DNA of 64,000 nucleotides from Adhaeribacter arboris (GTDB lineage Bacteria; Bacteroidota; Bacteroidia; Cytophagales; Hymenobacteraceae): contig NZ_PYFT01000001.1 of the NCBI RefSeq assembly GCF_003023845.1, forward strand, positions 620,001-684,000. The letters are read 5' to 3'. Below, piece after piece: positions 52,230-60,362 of this stretch (position 1 is its first letter; each line of letters opens with the position of its first letter). A program made the translations under genes and the position numbers. The notes beneath the pieces are model-generated. The model was not told the origin of the DNA and ran no database searches. It saw only the letters and a program-made list of their open reading frames with translations.

Positions 52230-52599
52230 CTGGCGAATCGTTTAAGTCTTTGCGCACGTGCTTCAGCATTTCTTCCAGCTCCCGGATATCCATGTTTTTC
52301 TCTTTAGCAAAAAACGAAACCAGTTTTTCGAAGGAACCCCCAAAATAACCACTCACTAGGTTCTTTAAATTATAGCTGCTGTATTGCTCTTTCGAAACCA
52401 GCGGATAATACTCGTGCGTTTTTCCGTAAGCGATATATCCGACAAACCCTTTCTTCTCCAGCAGGCGCACGATGGTAGAAACCGTGTTATAAGCCGGTTT
52501 GGGCTCCGGTAATTTTTCGAGGAAGTCTTTTACAAATCCTTTTTTAAGCTCCCAGATAATCTGCATTACCTGTTCTTCGGCTTTGGTTAATTCTTTCAT
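52222..52599 (-). CDS. BlaI/MecI/CopY family repressor
   Basis: A 125-residue winged helix-turn-helix protein (KELTKAEEQVMQIIWELKKG, KPAYNTVSTIVRLLEKKGFV, GYIAYGKTHEYYPLVSKEQY). In this family the C-terminal helix dimerises and contains the site cut by the paired M56 peptidase. The M56 gene starts 8 bp inside its end, on the same strand. An operator array (52666-52705) covers its promoter, so it should repress itself and the peptidase. Confidence 0.93.
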   Translation of the reverse strand: MKELTKAEEQVMQIIWELKKGFVKDFLEKLPEPKPAYNTVSTIVRLLEKKGFVGYIAYGKTHEYYPLVSKEQYSSYNLKNLVSGYFGGSFEKLVSFFAKEKNMDIRELEEMLKHVRKDLNDSPDE

Positions 52600-52665
52600 A
52601 AAAATATTTAGAATGATGGTCGTTGAATTTAGATACTATAAGAGGCATTATTTACTTGGATAAAC

Positions 52666-52705
52666 GTATAACTAAAACTTTAGTTATACAACTAAATTAA
52701 TAGTT
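52666..52705. promoter_or_regulatory. BlaI-type operator array, half-sites every 10 bp
   Basis: Half-sites start at 52671 (ACTA), 52681 (TAGT), 52691 (ACTA) and 52701 (TAGT), exactly 10 bp apart. They form perfect dyads GTATAACTA/TAGTTATAC (52666-52674 / 52681-52689), TTTAGTT/AACTAAA (52679-52685 / 52690-52696) and AACTA/TAGTT (52690-52694 / 52701-52705). Spacing of one helical turn lets several dimers bind one face. On the minus strand TACGTTTA (52661-52668) looks like the -7 box of the blaI promoter. Confidence 0.75.
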
Positions 52706-52853
52706 TTATTTTTGTTCCTGTTTTGTTATATCATAACTTATTGTTTTTTAAATATTTATATAATATGTAAAAATTTATTTGGATAGATAGACCGAAAATA
52801 TGGGGCAATTTTTTTTACTTCAGCCAATAAACACTTCTTGCTATTTTAATTTT

Positions 52854-54248
52854 ATGGGATTGAAACTCGCCCTTTTCTTTGGCTCCACCTTACTAGTTAC
52901 TTGGAGCAGTTCGGCTCAAACTTTACCTGATTCAGTTTTTATCCGGAAAATCTACGACGAAGCTTTAACGAGCGGACAGAGTTATAAAAATCTGGATTAC
53001 CTAAGTAATAAAATTGGCGGTCGGTTAAGTGGCTCCCCGGAAGCGGAAAAAGCGGTTCAGTGGACGAAGCAATTAATGGAAAGCTACCATTTTGATAAAG
53101 TTTATTTGCAGGAAGTACTAGTGCCGCATTGGGTCCGGGGCGCCAAAGAAAAAGCCAGTATCCAATCGGGCAAAACTAAAACCGAAGTTCCTATCTGCGC
53201 TTTAGGTGGTTCGGTAGGTACCGGTAAACAAGCCTTAACGGCCAATATACTGGAAGTAAAAACTTTCGATGAATTAAAAAGCTTAGGTCGGGAGAAGGTA
53301 CAAGGTAAAATCGTATTCTTCAATCGGCCCATGGATCCGCGGCAAGTTTCTACTTTTGTGGCCTACAGCGGAGCCGGTGACCAGCGGCGGCAAGGAGCCT
53401 CCGAAGCCGCTAAATTAGGCGCAATTGGGATAGTCGTGCGGTCTTTGAACTTATTCCAGGACGATCTGCCGCATACCGGTTCTTTGCGGTACGACGAAAC
53501 AGTTAACAAGATACCCGCCGCCGCTATTAGCACCAACGGGGCTGATAAATTGAGCCAAATGCTAAAAGCCGATCCGAATGTAAAATTTTCCTATGAAATG
53601 CATTGCGAAACTTTACCCGATGTAAAATCTTACAATGTTATCGGGGAGTTACGCGGTAGTGAAACGCCCAATGAAATTATTGCGGTAGGAGGCCATTTAG
53701 ATTCCTGGGATTTAGCGGATGGTTCCCATGATGATGGTACCGGCTGCATGCAATCCATAGAAGTGCTGCGGTTATTTAAAACGTTAAATTATCGTCCTAA
53801 ACGTACTATTCGGGCGGTATTATTCATGAACGAAGAAAATGGCGCTCGGGGCGGACGTAAATACGCCGAACTAGCTAAATCAAACCACGAAAATCATGTA
53901 GCCGCGATTGAATCCGATGCCGGTGGATTTACCCCACGCGGGTTCGGTATAGAAGCTGATTTAACCAAAATAAAAGTTATCCAGAAATGGAAGCCCTTAC
54001 TTGCGCCGTACGGCCTGCACGATATTGGCCCCGGGCATTCTGGTACCGACATTGAACCGTTGGGGGAAGTAGACAAAAATGCAGCTCTTATCGGCTTCAC
54101 TCCCGATTCTCAACGTTATTTTCAGTACCATCATGCCTCCAACGACACCTTTGATAAAGTAAACAAACGGGAACTGGAATTAGGCGGAGCCTCCATGGCG
54201 GCTCTCGTTTATTTGCTGGATAAATATGGTTTAGATGTTAGTAAATAA
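52854..54248 (+). CDS. M28 family peptidase, secreted
   Basis: A 464-residue zinc aminopeptidase. The frame extends to 52800, but the signal peptide GLKLALFFGSTLLVTWSSSA directly follows the ATG at 52854, so that start is chosen. A PA-type insert (about 120-250) precedes the catalytic part. Metal ligands are visible: His and Asp in GGHLDSWDLADGSHDDG, Glu-Glu in FMNEENGARGG, Asp in IESDAGGF, and His in the FQYHHASNDTFDKV end block. It cleaves N-terminal residues from peptides outside the cytoplasm. It is divergent from blaI. Confidence 0.92.
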   Translation: MGLKLALFFGSTLLVTWSSSAQTLPDSVFIRKIYDEALTSGQSYKNLDYLSNKIGGRLSGSPEAEKAVQWTKQLMESYHFDKVYLQEVLVPHWVRGAKEKASIQSGKTKTEVPICALGGSVGTGKQALTANILEVKTFDELKSLGREKVQGKIVFFNRPMDPRQVSTFVAYSGAGDQRRQGASEAAKLGAIGIVVRSLNLFQDDLPHTGSLRYDETVNKIPAAAISTNGADKLSQMLKADPNVKFSYEMHCETLPDVKSYNVIGELRGSETPNEIIAVGGHLDSWDLADGSHDDGTGCMQSIEVLRLFKTLNYRPKRTIRAVLFMNEENGARGGRKYAELAKSNHENHVAAIESDAGGFTPRGFGIEADLTKIKVIQKWKPLLAPYGLHDIGPGHSGTDIEPLGEVDKNAALIGFTPDSQRYFQYHHASNDTFDKVNKRELELGGASMAALVYLLDKYGLDVSK

Positions 54249-54405
54249 TTTATGCTGGCATAATTGGTTTCAAATCTTGTTTTACTAGTAATTAAGCTGT
54301 TTAATTAGATAGAGCTTTTTCTTGCTGGTGGTAACCTAAATGAGGTTATAATTTCTTAAGCTATATTAGTTTAAAGCAGAAAGCAGTAACTATCCTCAAC
54401 TGACA

Positions 54406-54573
54406 CCAGTTTGGCTATGGAGGTTCTTTTAGCGTTCCGGTGCTGCGAAGCACCAGGGTGTAAGGGAGTGAGCCAAGGTTCGCTAAACAGTCCGAGAGAG
54501 CCAAACGAGGCCCGCCGGCCATGAGGCAAACAAGGGCTGTTGAACCGCATCAGCACTGTTCATTGGAAACTGG
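54406..54573. ncRNA. Structured repeat/RNA-like element
   Basis: GC-rich relative to its flanks. Nested pairs on the plus strand: GTTTGGCT/AGCCAAAC (54409-54416 / 54499-54506), TTTAGCG/CGCTAAA (54428-54434 / 54481-54487) and GGTGCT/AGCACC closed by a GCGA loop (54439-54444 / 54449-54454). An outer CCAGTTT/AAACTGG pair (54406-54412 / 54567-54573) would bound the whole. A further GCCC/GGGC pair is possible at 54510-54536. This could be a small structured RNA or a palindromic repeat (mobile or intron-like remnant). The strand is not determined. Confidence 0.5.
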
Positions 54574-54692
54574 AAAGGCTCTAAGTAAAGAAAAAAAAAT
54601 ACACTCTACTACCTTAAGCGCAAGAGGAGAGTCGGAGTAAACAGTAATTCTATTAATAATTGCAATAAAAATAGAAAACAACCTTTTAAAAC

Positions 54693-54725
54693 AAAAATGG
54701 CAGCTTTCATTAAGCTGCCATTTTT
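54693..54725. terminator. Intrinsic terminator of the aromatic operon
   Basis: AAAAATGGCAGCTT (54693-54706) and AAGCTGCCATTTTT (54712-54725) pair perfectly around TCATT. It lies just past the stop of the DAHP synthase/CM gene and could act in both directions. Confidence 0.85.
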
Positions 54726-54747
54726 GCTTATAAGAGAAACAAACAGC

Positions 54748-55869
54748 TTACGCTTTTGCTTCTTGCTCTTTTTTATTCAGAATATCGGTTTGTATGTTAA
54801 TAGAATATTGGTGGATGCTTTGCAGAACAGATTTCATAAATTGCTCATCCAAGCCGTTTTTACGGGCATGTTCCAACCGATCCGCAATAATTTGGTCCCA
54901 GCGTTTTACCTGATAAATGGTCATGTTGTGCGCTTTTTTGTACTCGCCAATTTTGCGGGATAAACGAGCCCGGCGGGCAAATACTTCTACCATTTCGTCG
55001 TCTAATTCGTCAATTTGCTTCCGCATTTCTTCCAGTAGGTGGTGATCCTCTTCGGCTAATTCTTCGCCTTCCGGTTTCCGGAAACGAATGCCGGCTAACA
55101 TTTTACCTAAATTTTCGGGGGTTACCTGCTGGGCGGCATCGCTTAACGCTACTGATGGATCGATGTGCGTTTCGATCATTAAACCGTCCATGGCTAAGTC
55201 CATCGCTTTTTGCGCCACCGGCAGTAACAACTCGCGGTTACCGGCAATGTGGCTCGGGTCGCAAATCAACGGAATTTCGGGTAATAAACGCTTGAACTCA
55301 ATGGCGCTGTTCCATTTTGGTAAGTTGCGGTAAGGCGCGTTATCGAAAGTAGAGAAGCCGCGGTGAATGGCGCCAATCTGGCGCAAACCCGCCTGGTTTA
55401 AACGCTCAATGGCACCAATCCACAACTGCAAATCGGGGTTAACCGGGTTTTTAACTAATACCGGAATATCAGTGCCGCGCAACGCATCGGCAATTTCCTG
55501 TACCGTGAAAGGGTTAACCGTAGTCCGGGCGCCAATCCACATAACATCTATACCCGCTTTTAACGATTCGTAAACGTGCATGGCATTCGCCACTTCTACG
55601 GCTACGCGTAAACCAGTTTCTGCTTTTACCCTTTTTAACCATTTGAGTCCGGGTACACCCACACCTTCAAATGAATTTGGGCGGGTACGGGGTTTCCAGA
55701 TACCGGCCCGATATATATTTACCCCCGGAATAGCTTTAATACCGTTGGCCGTAGCCATTACTTGTTCCTCCGACTCGGCACTGCAAGGGCCGGCAATTAT
55801 AAGCGGAGAGCCGTCTGCATTTATTAAAGCAGATTCGGCCAGGACATCGATTTGAGGTTTAGGACTCAT
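54748..55869 (-). CDS. DAHP synthase fused to chorismate mutase
   Basis: Bifunctional enzyme that starts the aromatic pathway (PEP plus erythrose 4-phosphate to DAHP) and converts chorismate to prephenate. From the ATG at 55869, 373 residues: the DAHP synthase part has AGPCSAES (26-33) and KPRTRPNSFEG (phosphate-site region), and the chorismate mutase part (about 285-373) has MRKQIDELDDEMVEVFARRA and YQVKRWDQIIADRL. The fusion is typical of Bacteroidota. The ATG overlaps the stop of the aminotransferase gene (ATGA), so translation is coupled. It is the last gene of the attenuator-controlled operon. Confidence 0.95.
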   Translation of the reverse strand: MSPKPQIDVLAESALINADGSPLIIAGPCSAESEEQVMATANGIKAIPGVNIYRAGIWKPRTRPNSFEGVGVPGLKWLKRVKAETGLRVAVEVANAMHVYESLKAGIDVMWIGARTTVNPFTVQEIADALRGTDIPVLVKNPVNPDLQLWIGAIERLNQAGLRQIGAIHRGFSTFDNAPYRNLPKWNSAIEFKRLLPEIPLICDPSHIAGNRELLLPVAQKAMDLAMDGLMIETHIDPSVALSDAAQQVTPENLGKMLAGIRFRKPEGEELAEEDHHLLEEMRKQIDELDDEMVEVFARRARLSRKIGEYKKAHNMTIYQVKRWDQIIADRLEHARKNGLDEQFMKSVLQSIHQYSINIQTDILNKKEQEAKA

Positions 55870-57041
55870 TTTGTAACAGTTAAAAAGTGATGAATATTTT
55901 GAATTGCTTGGGTTATACTTTCTTCGGGAGCGCATACCGATACGCGCACGTACCGTTCGCCATTTGATCCAAAAATTTTGCCTGGGGTTAGAAACACGTG
56001 GGCTTCGTAGAGTATGGAATCTAAATAAGCTTCTACATCGCTAATGTCATCGGGCACCCGGGCCCAGACAAACATACCGGTAGCTTCGGTAGAATATTGA
56101 CAGCCTAGTAAATCCAGTAACTGGTAAATTAAATGGCGCCGACGGTGATACACTGCATTACGCTCGGCGTGCCAAGAAGCCGGGTTTTGTAAGGCCTCAA
56201 TAGCCGCTTGCTGTACCGGTAGAAACATCCCGGAATCCAGGTTACTTTTTACCGTAATAACAGCGTCTAGGTAATCTTTCTGACCTAACACCATACCTAC
56301 CCGCCAACCGGCCATATTAAACGATTTGCTTAAGGAGTTAAGTTCCAGGCAACAATCCATTGCGCCGGGTACGTGCAAAATACTTACCGGTGGTTGGGTG
56401 TTCAGTACTAAGCTGTAAGGATTATCGTGGACAATTAAAATCTGATGCGCCCGCGCGAAATCAATTATTCTGGCAAAATCAGCTTCGGTAGCTAAAGCAC
56501 CCGTGGGCATGTTCGGGTAATTCAGCCACATTAACTTTACTCCGCTTAAATCTTGCTCTATTAAGGCATCTAAATCAGGTAGCCAGTTGTTTTCGGCGGT
56601 TAAATCAAAGTAGACCGGTTCGGCGCCTACTAATTTAGTAACGGCCGCGTATGCCGGGTAGCCAGGATTCGGGATTAAAACTTTATCGCTCGGGTTTAAA
56701 AAGGCCAACGAAATGTGAAATACGCCTTCTTTAGAACCTAGTAAGGGTAGTACTTCTGTTTCCGGATTTAGCTTTACGTCGTAAGTTTGGGCGTACCAAT
56801 CGGCCATAGCAGTACGCAAGGCCGGAATAGAACGGTAAGGTTGGTAACCGTGGCTAGTAGGTAATTGGGCCGAAGCCGTTAGAGCCTGTACCGTATTTCC
56901 CGAAGCTGGTAAATCCGGATCGCCAATGCCCAGGTTTATTATTTTTTTACCTTGCGCCATTAAAGCACGTACTTCGGCCAGTTTACGGACAAAATAATAT
57001 TCCTGTACTTCGTTCAGCCGGTTTGCTTTGGCAATAATCAT
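55866..57041 (-). CDS. Aromatic/aspartate-type class I aminotransferase
   Basis: A 391-residue PLP enzyme. The cofactor lysine is in SLSKSFNMAGWRVG (about 233-246), with WLNYPNMPTGALA and VHDNPYS as conserved pocket residues, and YVRVSVCAPEES at the end. In this operon it probably transaminates phenylpyruvate, 4-hydroxyphenylpyruvate or prephenate with glutamate. It overlaps both neighbours by 4 bp (ATGA with pheA upstream and with DAHP synthase downstream), which keeps the stoichiometry together. Confidence 0.9.
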   Translation of the reverse strand: MIIAKANRLNEVQEYYFVRKLAEVRALMAQGKKIINLGIGDPDLPASGNTVQALTASAQLPTSHGYQPYRSIPALRTAMADWYAQTYDVKLNPETEVLPLLGSKEGVFHISLAFLNPSDKVLIPNPGYPAYAAVTKLVGAEPVYFDLTAENNWLPDLDALIEQDLSGVKLMWLNYPNMPTGALATEADFARIIDFARAHQILIVHDNPYSLVLNTQPPVSILHVPGAMDCCLELNSLSKSFNMAGWRVGMVLGQKDYLDAVITVKSNLDSGMFLPVQQAAIEALQNPASWHAERNAVYHRRRHLIYQLLDLLGCQYSTEATGMFVWARVPDDISDVEAYLDSILYEAHVFLTPGKIFGSNGERYVRVSVCAPEESITQAIQNIHHFLTVTK

Positions 57042-57871
57042 CTTTTTCCTCTTTGGTAAATTCCCAATATTTTCATTTCCACAATCAGCGGCGTAATTAA
57101 ACTGATGGCTTCTTCAAACGTGGCATAATCTTCCCATTCCAGATCTAATAAAATAGCGAACTCGGTGGGTTGGCTCAGGATAGGAATAGACTGGATTAAA
57201 GACAAGTTAATGAATAAATCCCGGAAAACATCTAATATTTTAGCTAGCTCGCCCGCGCGGTGGTGCAACGTGAAAATAACGGAAGCCTTGTTTGCCTGGC
57301 TTTTATCGGCGAGTGGCTTCCGCGAAATAATCATAAACCGAGTATAATTTTCTTTGTAGTTCTCTACGCGTTCTTCCACAATTTCCAGCTCGTAGCGTTG
57401 GGCCGCCATGCGGCTGGCAATGGCTCCTACCCCCACTAAATTATTTTCTCGGATTTCCCGGGCGCTTTCCGCCGTATCCGCCGATTCTAAAGCCTGAATG
57501 TGCGGATTTTCTTCCAGGAAGTTGGTGCATTGCAGTAAAGCCATGGGGTGCGAACGCACTAATTTAATATCGGCAAGCGATTGGCCCGGCAGAGCTAGTA
57601 AGTTCTGCTCAATGGGTAAATACGCTTCACCGATAATAGAAACCGGATAATCCTGCAGAAGCGAATAGTTATTTAGAATACTGCCGGCTAAAGCATTTTC
57701 AATGGCCATGACGCCAAAATCCGCTTCCCGGCTTTTAACGGCGGCACAAACCCGCTGAAAAGTCATGCACGGCACAATCGCAATGACTTGACCGGCAAAA
57801 TATTGCTGGGCCACTACATCGTGGAATGAGGCCGGACCGCCTTGAATCGCTACTTTTAAATGGTTACTCAT
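57038..57871 (-). CDS. pheA: Prephenate dehydratase
   Basis: Converts prephenate to phenylpyruvate. The 277-residue protein has the PDT start KVAIQGGPASFHDVVAQQYF, the catalytic TRF motif at Thr177-Arg178-Phe179 in NYTRFMI, and a C-terminal ACT domain (about 195-275; FTLHHRAGELAKILDVF) for Phe feedback. It is the first structural gene after a Phe/Tyr-coding leader and terminator that ends only 5 bp before its ATG. The overlapping aminotransferase and DAHP synthase genes follow. The dehydrogenase branch (tyrA) is absent from this cluster. Confidence 0.95.
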   Translation of the reverse strand: MSNHLKVAIQGGPASFHDVVAQQYFAGQVIAIVPCMTFQRVCAAVKSREADFGVMAIENALAGSILNNYSLLQDYPVSIIGEAYLPIEQNLLALPGQSLADIKLVRSHPMALLQCTNFLEENPHIQALESADTAESAREIRENNLVGVGAIASRMAAQRYELEIVEERVENYKENYTRFMIISRKPLADKSQANKASVIFTLHHRAGELAKILDVFRDLFINLSLIQSIPILSQPTEFAILLDLEWEDYATFEEAISLITPLIVEMKILGIYQRGKR

Positions 57872-57876
57872 AGTGT

Positions 57877-57906
57877 AAAAAAAAAGCCCCGAGTTTTCGG
57901 GGCTTT
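57877..57906 (-). terminator. Attenuator terminator of the aromatic operon
   Basis: On the minus strand AAAGCCCCGA (57906-57897) pairs with TCGGGGCTTT (57892-57883), then the T-run continues to 57877, making nine T in a row. It ends 5 bp before the pheA ATG. The leader contains CGGGGTCTT (57950-57958), which can pair with the 5' arm instead, giving an antiterminator. Confidence 0.85.
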
Positions 57907-57947
57907 GGAGTTTTATATTTTGTTATTTCAAACGCAATACTATTCTC

Positions 57948-58019
57948 TTAAGACCCCGGAGAGGTGCTAAAAAAGTAATAGTAAAAGTAAAAAGCGTTTG
58001 TTATTCGTTTCATTATCAT
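57948..58019 (-). CDS. Phe/Tyr-rich leader peptide (attenuator)
   Basis: A 23-residue ORF on the minus strand whose codons 10-17 read FYFYYYFF: four Phe and four Tyr in a row. The TAA is 41 nt before the terminator hairpin. Slow decoding when Phe- or Tyr-tRNA is scarce would hold the ribosome at 57969-57992, leaving CGGGG (57954-57958) free to pair with CCCCG of the terminator; fast translation reaches the stop, covers CGGGG and lets the terminator form. The start may be Met1 (58019) or Met3 (58013). This is the logic of enterobacterial pheL. Confidence 0.85.
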   Translation of the reverse strand: MIMKRITNAFYFYYYFFSTSPGS

Positions 58020-58541
58020 TTACTTGATGCCCCAATATTAAAAAACGAATTCTTAAGAAGCAAAACTTTCTGAAAAAAAATAAATATTTTCTTTTTTTCT
58101 GGCTCTCCTTATTGCTTATATAACCCGGTCGGTATTAGTCATTCATTTCAGAAACCAAAAATTCTTGGTAAAGAATCTATTCAAATTTAATTGAATGAAG
58201 TTAACTAACTATTTATCACAATAAGGAGTTTATTATTGTACTATAATGAGGTATTCTAATATATTGGATTTAAAATGCCATCTGAATAAATTACTATTTT
58301 GAAGTGGTTTATGCTTGAAATATATTTGCCGCAGGTAAATTAATCAATGTTTTCATAAAATTGAGTAGAAATTTTGGTTGATTTATTCTAATTGTAAAAA
58401 TATTTGTTGTCTGGTATTTAATAGTAAAATATTGTTTTTAAACGCTCGCTATATTATTGTATATGAAAAGAAATTTACGAATCCTTTTACTAACGCCCTT
58501 TTCTCTTAGCGCTACTTTTAATCGTTATTTTCTTTAAAGAA
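58020..58541. other. AT-rich gap upstream of the attenuator and the lipoprotein gene
   Basis: A divergent region that must hold promoters for the aromatic operon and for the 58542 gene. No clear TAnnTTTG with a proper -33 box was found. A 24-codon frame at 58463-58537 is too short and lacks support. Confidence 0.5.
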
Positions 58542-59168
58542 ATGGTTTTTCAGAAAATATTCCGTGGTTTTGCGGCCGGAGTAATGTATACTTCCTTTTT
58601 TCTTTTTACAGCAACCAGTTGCATGCGGACTCCAGTAACGAAAAGTGCGACAATTTCGGCCAGCGAAGAGTTTTACCAATCTTTAGGAAATCTGCAAGGT
58701 AGAATGGTGCAAGGCCAGACGATTTACCCCGAAGGAAAGTGGACGCCCTTTGCCGGTCAGCCTATTTCTTTAGAAGTAACAAGCCATACTAAAAGTAAAA
58801 TGCGGATTCCTATTTACATTGGCGGAAAAGTATACAGCACTTTAATTTTGGAACGTACGCCCACCGGATTTTTGCTAAAACACGAAAACAAAACAGAAAA
58901 TGGGCAATCTCACGAAATAAATTTATATGGTGGGCATACTAATAATAATGGAACGGCATTCATGCAATTCTTCCCGGCCGATACTTATACCAAAAACTTG
59001 ATGCGGTTATCTTCCCCCAGCGTGTGGACTTTAGCTTTTAGCAGCGACCGTTCTACCTTTAGTTACCTGGTGGAAAGCGACGGGAAATTGCAAATGCAAA
59101 TTGATTTTAACTTAAACGATTACCTGGCAACTAATAGTAATAAAACCGAACAGCGGAGTAGGAGGTAG
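58542..59168 (+). CDS. Hypothetical lipoprotein
   Basis: A 208-residue protein with a lipoprotein signal peptide (FFLFTATSC; Cys27). The mature part is beta-rich (GKWTPFAGQPISLEVTSHTK, MRIPIYIGGKVYSTLILERT, HEINLYGGHTNNNGTAFMQF) and ends with a basic tail. No known family was recognised. It should sit in the outer membrane, facing the periplasm or the outside. It is convergent with the prohibitin gene; a shared terminator lies between them. Confidence 0.7.
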   Translation: MVFQKIFRGFAAGVMYTSFFLFTATSCMRTPVTKSATISASEEFYQSLGNLQGRMVQGQTIYPEGKWTPFAGQPISLEVTSHTKSKMRIPIYIGGKVYSTLILERTPTGFLLKHENKTENGQSHEINLYGGHTNNNGTAFMQFFPADTYTKNLMRLSSPSVWTLAFSSDRSTFSYLVESDGKLQMQIDFNLNDYLATNSNKTEQRSRR

Positions 59169-59197
59169 TTTTTAAAGTATTCGGTTACATGTGATAT

Positions 59198-59234
59198 AAA
59201 GCAGCTTAGGGAAATACCTAAGCTGCTTTTTTAT
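59198..59234. terminator. Terminator between convergent genes
   Basis: AAAGCAGCTTAGG (59198-59210) pairs with CCTAAGCTGCTTT (59217-59229), then TTTT. It serves the rightward lipoprotein gene and possibly the leftward prohibitin gene. Confidence 0.85.
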
Positions 59235-59247
59235 TTTAATTTTTATT

Positions 59248-60153
59248 TTATTTATCCGATAGCAATAGCTGCGCACCTCTGTTATTGCCCATGATTATAA
59301 CTTTACTGTTCGGCGATAAGGCAATTTCTTTATTTGCTTTAATAGTTTCGTACTGCAGTAATTTATCGGATAATTCGTTATTGATAATGCGCTGGTAATC
59401 GGCTATGCCCTGGGCTTCAATGCGGCGGCGCTCGGCTTCCTGTTTTTCTTTTTGCAGCACAAACTGCATTTTCTGGGCTTCCTGCTCCGCGTTTATTTTA
59501 GATTCTATGGTAGTTTTTACCGAGCGTGGCAAGGTAATATTGCGGACTAAAAGTTGTTCTAATAATAATCCCCGTTGCCGAAAATTGGCTTCAATGCTTT
59601 TATAGATCCGATCCTGAAATTCATCGCGTTTAGAGGAGTAAAGGGCTACCGCATCGTAATAAACCGCGTTATCGCGAATTTTGGTGCGGGTAATGGGCCG
59701 GACAATGGTGTTGCGGTAATCTAAGCCAATTTGCCGGTAAATACGAGCCGCCTCCGTGGGCAAAACACGATACAATACCGTTAAATCTATCACCACTTCC
59801 AGACCATCGGCTGATAGAACCCGAATGGCGTCATCGCCCTGCTTCTCACCCTCGTCCGTAACACCCGACATAGTGTAATTTTGCGTTTTAATATCAATGT
59901 GCTTAACTTCTACGAACGGATTAACAATGTTTAATCCGCTTTGCAGAATGCGGGGCTGTACTTTCCCGAATAAAGTCTGCACACCTACTTCGCCGGCTTC
60001 TACTTGTACCAACATCGAGAAAAGCAAACCAAATAAAATTAATAAGCCACCTAAACCTTTTAGAATTGAGCCGGAACGGGAAAAAGGACCGACGAATTTA
60101 GAAGTATTTAAACCCAGCACCAGTAAAAAGATGCCAATAAAAAGCAGTATCAT
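59248..60153 (-). CDS. Prohibitin/SPFH-domain membrane protein
   Basis: A 301-residue protein with two short N-terminal hydrophobic segments (about 1-18 and 30-50), then the SPFH domain (VQVEAGEVGVQTLFGKVQPR, RVLSADGLEVVIDLTVLYRV) and a long helical region (ESKINAEQEAQKMQFVLQKE, KQEAERRRIEAQGIADYQRI). It forms ring-like oligomers on the membrane and stabilises protein complexes or protease partners. It stands alone; no NfeD partner is adjacent. Confidence 0.93.
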   Translation of the reverse strand: MILLFIGIFLLVLGLNTSKFVGPFSRSGSILKGLGGLLILFGLLFSMLVQVEAGEVGVQTLFGKVQPRILQSGLNIVNPFVEVKHIDIKTQNYTMSGVTDEGEKQGDDAIRVLSADGLEVVIDLTVLYRVLPTEAARIYRQIGLDYRNTIVRPITRTKIRDNAVYYDAVALYSSKRDEFQDRIYKSIEANFRQRGLLLEQLLVRNITLPRSVKTTIESKINAEQEAQKMQFVLQKEKQEAERRRIEAQGIADYQRIINNELSDKLLQYETIKANKEIALSPNSKVIIMGNNRGAQLLLSDK

Positions 60154-60362
60154 GTGGGAGGATAGTTAGAGGTAAATTGTAGCTGCAAGCTAAGTTAAAT
60201 ATACTAAGAAAGACAGACATTTACGCAGGCTTTTCCTTTTTATTACCAAACGGCTTCATAAAAGATTTAGCTTATTAATTTGGCAGCTATTCTTCTATTT
60301 ACCGGAATCTTCATTCATTTTAAATAAAAAACTTTAAATTTTTGCTGGAATACGGTATAAAA

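Larger units (their letters stand above)
54249..54747. other. Gap holding a GC-rich structured element
   Basis: Surrounding DNA is AT-rich. The structured element spans 54406-54573 and a terminator lies at 54693-54725. A 61-codon frame on the minus strand (54371-54556) is only the translation of the element. Confidence 0.6.

Noticed and set aside
54371-54556. 61-codon minus-strand ORF
   Set aside because: It is a translation of the GC-rich structured element; no protein-like pattern.
58463-58537. 24-codon ORF before the lipoprotein gene
   Set aside because: Too short and without amino-acid bias or a hairpin; not a leader like the pheA one.
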